Assembly (NCBI RefSeq): GCF_000151315.2 | Contig: NW_011887292.1 | Span: forward strand, 3,214,366 to 3,278,365 | Length of the DNA: 64,000 nt | Reading direction: 5' to 3' | Source of the DNA: Capsaspora owczarzaki ATCC 30864 | Lineage: Eukaryota; Opisthokonta; Filasterea | In this document: piece by piece, positions 55,708 through 64,000 of the stretch | How the letters are laid out: each line of letters begins with the position of its first letter | How positions within the stretch are numbered: position 1 is the stretch's first letter | Made by a program: the position numbers and the translations under genes | The notes under the pieces: model-generated | What the model was told of the DNA's origin: nothing | Databases searched by the model: none | The model's input: the letters and a program-made list of their open reading frames with translations, nothing else

Positions 55708-58700
55708 CTAGACCCCACTTTCGTTCTTGAGGTGCTCGTAGGCAGCTCTCAAAGTGACAAACATGAGGCCTTTCTCTCCAAAGCGCACGTCCTCTCCAAT
55801 AAAATCTTCAATCAGTTGCAGCTCGGCACCCTGTAAAGCAGTCGTTTCAGGTGAGCAATTCATTCAGCAAGCAAGTCCAGCGAATCAAGTGCATACCAGC
55901 GAGCTTCTTACCAGTTGCAAAATCCGGGCACGGACCACCACAAACAAGAAAACTGGAAGAATGTCATCCATCGACCTGCACAACCGAAAACATTGGTGTC
56001 GTACCAAAGTCAGCACCACAACAACAAGATAACAAAACAATAAGAATAGCAAAGTTCCAAAAGCAACCAAATAAAACAAAGGTTGAACCACTGACACGAG
56101 GCGCTCGCGACCCATCGAAAACGCTTGGACAGCCTTGGTACACAGCCGGAATGTAGATTGCACGCAGCGCATCTTATCCGCTGGTGCGTGGAGCTGCGAA
56201 ATCTGGGAAAGCGTGGCGATCGCGCGGTGGTAGCCGATCGTCTGGGCTGCACGCTCGGCCTCGGCCTTGGCCAAGTCGGCCTGATCAAACAGGCCAGTGT
56301 GGATTTCTGGGGAAGTTGGAGACACAAGGTCTTGGGGCACGTTCAAGACTTCCTCATTCAGGTTGGCAGGTGTGTTGAAGGCGGTTGAGGAGGATGTGGT
56401 AGGCGCTGGAGGATTGGACGCGTTGGGAAGCACCAGAGCTCGCGACGCCAGTCTTGTTTCGCTGACAAAGCTGCCAGAGAGCCTTTGCTCGGATTTTGAC
56501 TGAGCAGAGCCATGCACAAGCCGGAAATGCTCGGGAATGCCCAAGTGCGCCATCAGCTCGGCATCCGGTTTCGCATCCAACACACGCAAGTTTGCCCAGT
56601 ACTTTTCGTCGTCGGCCTTGAACACGAGCGCGTACAGAGTCAACAGCAGGGACTGGACTTTGATAAACACGTGCCGATCGACCAAGTATCGACCAACATT
56701 CGAGGGTGGTGGAAGGCCGTATTCCACGGCAAAGCACGCCGAGGCGGTTTCCTGGATGGACGGAATTTCAGATGCTGCCACGGAAGTCGACGCCGTCGCG
56801 CTACGAGAGCCCCGCATCGCGCTGGCTACAGACTCGACAATATCGCGGACAACCAACGCATCCGCAGGCGGCGAGGAGAAGTTGTCCGAGGTGAACAGAC
56901 CTTCAAAGAGAGGCCCTGAAGCTTGGCCGTTGGCGAAATTGTTGGATTCTTCGTACACGGCCAAGTCTTGGGCGAGCAGGTTGAGCATGGACAGCTGCGC
57001 GCACACCAACTGCTCAGTACGTTGCAAAATCGACCGGATCTCCTCGAGGGCGCACGGAAGCAGTCGGAGCTGCGTCGCATACCCGACGTAGGACTGCTGG
57101 AAGGCATCGGCCATGTCGCGTACGAGCTGTGCAATAGGATGCACCTCTTTCGCGAGCAAGTCATCCACAGCCGTAAACGCCTGGAGCACCGCTTCGAGGC
57201 GAAGCGCTGGGGTGGCCAGCGCGCTACGGAGCGTTGCCAAGGACTGCTGAATCACGCCGTTCGTGCGGTCAATGTCTTCGCCGGCAGTGGATGCCGGGAT
57301 TTGTACAGAAGATTGACGGTGAATCGGCTCGCGCACCGTCGTGGCCGCCAACATGCGAAGGCTCGTTTCTTGAGGCTGCAACACGGAAACGGCGACAAAT
57401 GGGTGGTTGAGGAGGGCGTTCACAGCCACGGCCAAAAGGGAGCCAGTGCCACCCCGAGCGTTGGCGCCACTTCCAAGCGAGTACGCAGCATCCACAAACG
57501 TGGCGGTGGAGCCAAAGAAGCTGGCCAGTGGCGAGGACAAGGACGTGGCGACGAGCGGGATGGGCAGCTCTAGATCGCGCTCACACCGGGCAAAGAGTTC
57601 GAGCCACTTGCTCGTTGGCGGCACAAACCCAAGAACTCCAGCAGCGGGAACGCCACTGAGCGCGCAGCTCGAGGCAGGACGCATGAGTTGCACTTGCTGG
57701 TGGTACTGTTGATACGCGGCCAGCGTGTCATTCAGTGGAGGAAACAGCAAGTTCACTGCCAGGTTCCGTTTGGCAAGCGAGCCCGTCCCCGAGATGGTCG
57801 CCGAGCGGTGATTTCTGGTGTCTGGGGAAAGCGCCAGTTGTTGCTGTTGTTGCTGCTGTTGTTGCTGTTGCTGAGCGATGGCTTGTTGTTGTTGTTGTTG
57901 CTGCTGCTGCTGCTGCTTGTCATGCTTCTTGTCTTTTGTGCTGGGCGAAGGCGAATTTTGTGCGGCTCCAGCTGTGAAGGGCGTGCCATCCACCCCCGAT
58001 TCCTTGGAAAGGGACAGCATGCCGTTGACTCGCATGCCATCCGCCCAGTTGCCGTTGAACATGCCTTGCAGCAGATGGTCGCCAGGCAGAATCAAGCGTC
58101 CTTTGCCGTTGATCGTGTTGTCGTTGGCAAACTCGCCGATAAAGCAGGACGATTCGCCGGGAGTCAACAACAACCCTGTGCCTTGCAGCTTGCCTTGCGT
58201 CCATCGACCTTCCAAGAAGCTGCCAGAGCCCGTGACCAAAATGCCAGCACCAAAGCGCAAGTCTTCAGCGTGCATGCCAAGGAACTTTTCTTCACGCTCC
58301 AGATCCTCGCTCACACCGTAGCCGTCGCGCTTGTCGCTCTTCCAGCCGCCCACAAAGCGATTGCCCGTGTTGCTGACAAACATGCCGTGGCCAGACCTCA
58401 AGCCAGCTCGCCACTCGCCATCGTAGAGCGAGCCGTCCGCGTACAGCCTCGTGCCTGTGCCGTGCATTTTGCCCTGGGCCCAATGACCGTCATAGGTCTC
58501 GCGCCCGTCGGCGCTCACGAGCTGCCCGAGGCCATCGCGCTGGTGGTTGCGAAACCAGCCGCGGTAGATGGAATGGTCGGGCAATTCCATCTCGCCCAGG
58601 CCGTGCAGTTTGCCTTGGAACCACTGGCCGCGGTAGGTCGCATCGGGGTAACCGGTCTTGCTGCTAAACGTGTGCTGGGCGAATCGGTGGTGCTGATCAT

Positions 58701-59390
58701 TCAATGGATGCAGCAGAGTGAACGGCACCGTGCTCGGAGCAGCAGAGCGGGAGGACGTGCCTGTTGCCGTTGCGTCAATTTTCTTTTTGCGAGCGGCGTG
58801 TGTAATCACGAGCGCCATCATGTCTCGGAGCCGGATAAAGTCTGGTTGCATGGAGGCGGAGGCGGCAGGATTGTACGACGATGAATTTCCAGCGTAGTGC
58901 TGAGTGAATCGACTCAAAATGTCGGACGCAGTGTCGAGCGAGGCAGAGTCCAGCTGCTTCGAATCACCATTGCGGTGCGACGGGTTGGCGTGGAGCTCCA
59001 GCTCACGCTCGAGCAGCTGCTGTTGCGCCAACGCCACGGGATCGTGCGGGTAAAAGAAGCTATTCCCTACGTCCATGGCGAATGCCTCGGAATGGAACAT
59101 GAGCGGCGCTTGAAGTTGCTGTGTCGATGGTTGGGAGGAAGCATCGGACGACGGGGGTTGCTGGGCAAGGGCTTCCAAAAGGGACAGGGTTGATGCGCTC
59201 GGCGGGGTGGGCGTGTTTGACGCGATGCTCACACTCTCGCTCTGCTGAGCAAGCTCCATCAGCGTAATGTTGTCCATGGGAAGAGGTGGAAGCATGGTGG
59301 ACAAGGCGGCCAACGAAATATGGGAAGCTGCCTTGGAGATTGAGTCCGAATGCGATTGCGACGACGCTTGCGACTTTGGTCGAAGGTGTT

Positions 59391-59446
<56 letters not shown>

Positions 59447-62400
59447 GGCGACGGCGCTGTGATTGACTGCTCAGACTCTTGCTCGGAGGTTGCTGCCAGC
59501 AGGATACGCGATGCCGCGGCGTGCAAAATTCGCTCTTCGAGCACAAGCTCGGCGTTGGCACGAGCAATGGCGCCGTCAATGCCTCCAGTGATGGCCTCCA
59601 TCCACTGCGCCTTGTCCTTCGGATTCGCAGCAAAGACAGTGAACGAGTCGTCAGCAGTGATGATGCGGAATGCATTGCGAAGCGACGGCGTATCTTCAAT
59701 ATCGCCGAGCCACGTCACGAGCAACGGCGCGACGGACATGGTCCATGTGCTGCTGGAATTGGGGCGGCTTGGGATGACCCATTGGGAGCGGACCAGAACA
59801 TCGGAAAACAAGATAAACCAATGGGTGGACAGGTCCAGGGTGCTCGTCTTGGCAAAGGAAAGGGGATTGGTTTTGCTGTGACGCAGCAAACGCCGATCAG
59901 GCGCGGACAGACTCTTGTAGAGCTGCGGGTACTCTTCCCAAAACAGGCGAACGCGCTCCGCTTCGGAACGCGATTGCGAGCAGTGCGATGCGAGGCCGGC
60001 AAACCTCAAAGCGAGCGCCTCTGCACTCAAACTGTTCAACGGAGCACGTCGAGGTCGATCAGGAAGAAGGTGGAGGACAGACACGACCGAGGCAGACGGC
60101 GTGAGAAGAGGCGAGTCGGACGCGGAAGAAGCCGATGTTGCCGACGCGCCCTGAGCAAACAGCTGGGAAAGAGCTGTACCCGTCGGCGATGTGAACGATG
60201 AAACCGCGTTGAGGGACGCCGAGGGGGTCGACGACGTCGCAGACGACGAGCGAAAATGGGACAAGCGCCCAGACAGAGTTGCATAAAAGAACAACCGGTT
60301 GAGTGGCAATTCGAGAAGCTCTCGTAGCGGGTCTGGCGATGGCAACTTGACCAGCTGGTCGTTTTCATCAAAATACCGCGCGTTGGCGTCGGCCAAGCAA
60401 TGGTCGAGGTAGGGGATAAACTCGACAAGCGAGCGCCGGCATTGTTGGAACACATCAACAGCAATGACGTTGGAAATGATACGGATGTAGCGCCGGTACA
60501 GGTCGAACGGCGAAGGATCAATCCGAGAGAAGAGCTGGGTGAAGGAAAGCCGAGGCTGCCACACATCCAGCTGCTCAAAGGTCAACCGCTCAACCAGGAC
60601 TGCAGTCAGCTCGGTCACATGCGCAAACGCCTCAAAGAGAGGTGTCAACAAGGCAAAGTACGACTTGGAGTCTTGAGCGGCATCGGTGCCGACACTGGAC
60701 GCGGAAGGAGTGAGATTGAATGCGCTCGTGGTGGGGGTTGAGCTTGCGGCAGGCGGACCAACGGAGGGCCCCAAGCTGGCCAGGGAAGAGCTCATCTTCG
60801 GCGTCGATGTCAGAGTTGACGAAATGTTGGAGGACAGTTGGCCTGCAGGAGACGACGATGCAGCGGCTGTTGCGCCAGAAAAAGCGGAAGCGCCTGCATG
60901 GAGCGAGGATGATATGAAAGAACCGAGATTCATTGGCAACGAGACGAGCTGAGAGGGGAGGTTGCGTAGGCTCGAGACAGATGGTGCCAAGGCAGTTCCG
61001 GCGGGGGTCGGAGAGGGCTGCTGTATTTGCGGGTGCGCGTTCTCAGATGTAGATGGCATGGTGAGCAGCCCAGAGGCATGAAGGGGTTTCAAGCAAGCGT
61101 CGAGGGCAATGTTGAGCCGCTTCAGATAGGTACGCTCCGCTTGCAGATACTCTCGCATGCTGACGAACGTGTCTCCCGAGGCCATGTCGACGACGCAGGC
61201 GCACTGTAGATGGCAGACAAGCGAAACAGAACGGAGAGAATTAGTCGTTGAGAGATGTGGATACAAAAGTGGCTTCTATCCAAGTCATGATATGCATGTC
61301 AACAAGACCAGTATCGTACATTATCCCATCCTGAAACAACGCCTCGAAGGGTACCCTCCTTGCTGGACCGAATCAGTCGTGGCGAGTGAGGCATGTGGGC
61401 CGTGTTTGCGGCCGTGGTGCCCGGTTGGGGGCTCTCCGACTTCAAAACAACTTGTTCCAGGTGAGGACTGCAGCAAACAGTCGGACGAAAATAGTGAGCG
61501 CCAAGCCACAAAATAAAAGGCTACTCGATTGGTACGCATACCTGCGTTGAGGGCCACAAAAGTGAAGCTCCCACTCGTTACTACTGGTGCGCTCGCCGGC
61601 AACCAGAGTATGAACAGAGCCCGCAGCAATGGAAAAGATGTTTTTGCCGCGGAGTGCAAGAACAGGCATCGGAAACGACACACTCTTGTTGTCTGGCAGT
61701 CCAAGCTGTCCGTGTGAGCCGTTTCCCCAAGCGTACACCTCGCCAGTGTTTGATAGGGCAATTGAGTGCGCTCCGCCTGCCGCCAGGCGAAGGATTCCGC
61801 AATTCTGGAGGCTCTCGATGCGCGTGGGAACAGCGAGGTCAGTGGTTTGACTGTGGCCGAGCTGGCCTGCTTCGCCTTCTCCCCAAGAGTAAACCTCAGT
61901 CACACGATGGTACATGGCCCGAGGCGTGGATTGCTGCGTGCGATTGAAAGGAGAGGAGTGAAGCACGCACGGTTGTTGGTCAGAATTCAAGCGAACAAAA
62001 TTTCAGCCCGCACTCACCTCTCCCCCCAGGCACAACCTGCGCTCGGCAACCCTACCTCGTCTACAAATGAATAATTGGCAATGCGGAGCGGGCCCTGCGG
62101 CTTGCCAATGGCGAGGGTGTGGCGGTGGCCGCAAGCAATGGCAACAACTTGAATTCCGACAAATTTCTCAATCTGACGCGGTGTGTCGCATCGGGCGATA
62201 GCATCAGCTCCATGGCCTAGCTGCGAGCCGGTGCCCCATGAGAAGCATCGACCATCGTCGCTCACGGCCACGGTGTGAGAGTTGCCGCACGCGATGCGAG
62301 TAATGACAACGTCCATCTCTGCTCCAACCTGGCCGATCGGACGGTTGCGTTCGTCCATCTGCTGTTGATCATGTTCGCTGTCTAGGAATGACGGATCGCC

Positions 62401-62890
62401 TCCAGCACTGCCGGCGAAGGGATCCTGAGCGTTGAGGCTGTTGTCGGCGGAACAGGCATGAAACCGGACCCGCCGAGGTCGGAGCTGCATTCGCCTGGAT
62501 CCGTTGGATGCAACATCGGCGGCAGGCAGCCCGAGCTGGCCGTCCTGCGCGTCGCCCCAAGCGTAGACGCGTCCGCTCGAGCTGAGCGCAACAGTGTGAT
62601 CGCGGCCGCACGCGACGGCGACGATGACGACGGGCGCGCCTGCTGCAGCTGCGTCTTGCTCGTCGTCAAAGCGCACAAGGGTCGGCTCTGTCCGCGTGAG
62701 GGTGTCGCCGAGCCCCAGCTGGCCGTGCTTGTTCGAGCCCATTGTGAAGAGCGTGCCGTCGAGTGTGACGAACGCAGAGTGCTCGCCGCCCACCGCGACG
62801 CTCTTGACTGCGCCCGTCTGGGGCAGTGCTCCCGATGCATTCGCTTGAACCGTTGCAGCTGGCTCTGGAGTGACGAGCGGCGGAATTCGC
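55708..62890 (-). CDS. ALS2: Alsin: RCC1-like, DH/PH-type, MORN and VPS9 domains
   Basis: Alsin is a Rab5 exchange factor on endosomes. Exons: 62056-62890, 61542-61933, 61320-61467, 56096-61203, 55912-55975 and 55708-55830; the first coding exon (5' of 62890, phase 2) is not resolved. About 2,224 residues are visible. RCC1-like repeats: VGGEHSAFVTLDGTLFTMGS, ACGRDHTVALSSSGRVYAWG, ACGNSHTVAVSDDG, AAGGAHSIALSNTGEVYAWG. Next come a link (EGTLRGVVSGWDN) as in animal alsin, a DH/PH-type region, a MORN series at about 58050-58680 (TYRGQWFQGKLHGLGEMELP is typical), and a VPS9 domain (MDDILPVFLFVVVRARI in exon 5) ending LRAAYEHLKNESGV. Poly-Gln tracts lie near 59395-59450 and 57835-57915. The order matches animal alsin; size is larger because of Ser/Gln inserts. 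Confidence 0.9.
57835..57921 (-). repeat. Second poly-Gln tract pair in alsin
   Basis: Two Gln runs separated by Ala-Ile-Ala, after the MORN region. Confidence 0.85.
59392..59450 (-). repeat. CAG/CAA (poly-Gln) tract in alsin
   Basis: About 19-20 Gln codons in a row, mostly CAG, between the PH-type region and the MORN region. Confidence 0.9.
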
Positions 62891-63544
62891 CTGTTGTTCC
62901 ATCAAACAAGGTCAAAATTTCAATTCGCGTCACTCGTTCAACTAGGAAGGCCTTTTTCCCTCTTCTATCCATCCAGTCATCCAGCCATTCTCCTATCTTC
63001 CAATCTTCCATCCATCCATCCCTCTCCTTTGACATGGCAAAACGCAGACGAGAAGGTGCCCGGAAGCAGCTCAACGTCGCCGTTTCGCATCAACATCACA
63101 CCATTTCTCAGCAGCTTTGGAGTTCAGGTCCGCTTGCTTTCCGTCTCGTCATCCATCATGGAAGCACTACTCCAGGAACCTCTTCAAAAAATTGCATACC
63201 AGGGCTGAGACAGGCCGAAGCCCGACCACAGGAAGGCCTCGGTTGGTGAGGCAGCGTGCTCTGCCATACACTCCAAAAGAAAAGAAAACACACAAAGGCA
63301 GACTGAGACTCGTCTCGCAATGTAAATGTGCTGGTGCGGTTTGTTGGAGATGAGTGTACGTGATGCTCGACAGTAGACTGCATTATGAATTGCTGCACAC
63401 TATTGATTGGACAGCTTGCTTTCTGAGCAGATCTGAAATGGGGACCAGTTCCTATTCCCTTTTTTTTCCCCCTTTCTTTCTTTCACTCTCTCATTCTCTC
63501 ACTCTCTCTCTCTCACTCACTCACACTCTCTTTCTCGAGCAGTC

Positions 63545-63586
<42 letters not shown>

Positions 63587-63594
63587 GCCACGCA
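62891..63594. promoter_or_regulatory. Divergent region with unresolved first exon of alsin
   Basis: About 700 bp between the first resolved alsin exon (minus) and the start of the last gene (plus). The first alsin exon and both promoters must lie here. A CT-rich run of about 80 bp (63486-63580, ending in about 18 CT units) sits just upstream of the plus-strand ATG. An ATCC-type repeat lies near 62965-63021. Confidence 0.45.
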
Positions 63595-63719
63595 ATGCCT
63601 GCGACCAAGCGAACGCGCAAGAGCCAGCCGATCGCCCCTGCGAGTGGCTTGTCGCGCCGCAGCAGTGGAGGCCAGAGCGCAAGCACCAGAGCGAGCGACG
63701 CCAGCGACGGAAGACCAGC

Positions 63720-63750
<31 letters not shown>

Positions 63751-64000
63751 AACGATGATGAGAATGACAGCGACGAAGACGACGACGACGACGACGACGA
63801 CGAGGACGAGGACGGCGACGAGGACGCAGCGGATGACCGAGCCGGGGCTGCTGGTAAAGGACGAACGACGAGCCGCACTGCCGCTGCCGCTGCTGCTGCT
63901 GCTGATACTGCTGCGAGTGCAAGCGCAATGCAAATGGTGGTGGACGATCACGAGGACGCGTCGCAGTCGAGCGTGCAGCTGAAGGGCATCGAGCATGACA
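63595..64000 (+). CDS. Acidic protein, 5' part only
   Basis: An open frame from ATG 63595 (MPATKRTRKSQPIAP) that runs off the right edge; 135 codons are visible. The start is basic (KRTRK, a possible nuclear signal), followed by a Ser-rich stretch, a long run of Asp and Glu (about 43-77), an Ala-rich run and then DHEDASQSSVQLKGIEHD. No domain is reached. An acidic block behind a basic patch is common in nucleolar and chromatin proteins, but the family cannot be told from this part. Confidence 0.6.

Overview
The window is nuclear DNA from a compact eukaryotic genome. Genes lie close together on both strands. Most introns start with GT and end with AG, and several are only about 70-110 bp; many pyrimidine or T tracts lie near the splice sites. 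Coding regions are rich in Ser, Ala, Gln, His and Asp tracts. The gene set (alsin, RGS-like/C1/DH/PH Rho exchange factor, makorin, MARCHF5-like ligase, PGAP6/TMEM8, VPS51, an LRR receptor with SH3 and NPxY-type motifs) points to an opisthokont. My inference is a unicellular relative of animals such as a filasterean (Capsaspora-like), but I could not test this. I saw no rRNA, tRNA or CRISPR array.

Layout, left to right. 1-3460 (-): TMEM8/PGAP6 family protein, cut by the left edge. 3978-4316 (+): small membrane-anchored orphan. 4673-5136 (+): short orphan. 5652-9732 (-): PP1 glycogen-targeting subunit (RVxF plus CBM21), with an unresolved 5' half and an in-frame TAG near the 3' end. 11638-13065 (+): SNARE Sec20/BNIP1. 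13410-16153: a Tc1/mariner-type DNA transposon with TA target duplication, terminal inverted repeats, spaced GAAC subterminal motifs and a transposase carrying a very large low-complexity insert. 16529-17941 (-): MARCHF5-like RING-CH ligase. 18344-22181 (+): VPS51. 22498-25785 (-): organellar-type Na+/H+ exchanger. 26329-28161 (-): three-exon orphan bracketed by copies of a short dispersed repeat. 28393-29198 (+): KIAA1143/DUF4604. 31537-34170 (+): LRR receptor-like protein, one repeat per exon. 34850-38373 (+): M16 metallopeptidase. 38667-40535 (-): makorin. 42064-42528 (+): eIF5A. 43132-44700 (+): coiled-coil orphan. 45000-51964 (-): RGS-like/C1/DH/PH RhoGEF. 52860-53515 (-): orphan with a Cys/His cluster. 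53787-55634 (+): kynurenine-type aminotransferase. 55708-62890 (-): alsin. 63595 to the right edge (+): start of an acidic protein.

Themes: membrane traffic and small-GTPase control (Sec20, VPS51, alsin, RhoGEF, Na+/H+ exchanger) and ubiquitin ligases (makorin, MARCHF5-like) recur, but these are separate genes with their own promoters, not operons. Several neighbours are divergent with short shared upstream regions. Exon borders given here were read by hand from splice motifs, phase and family similarity; where phase did not close, I say so.
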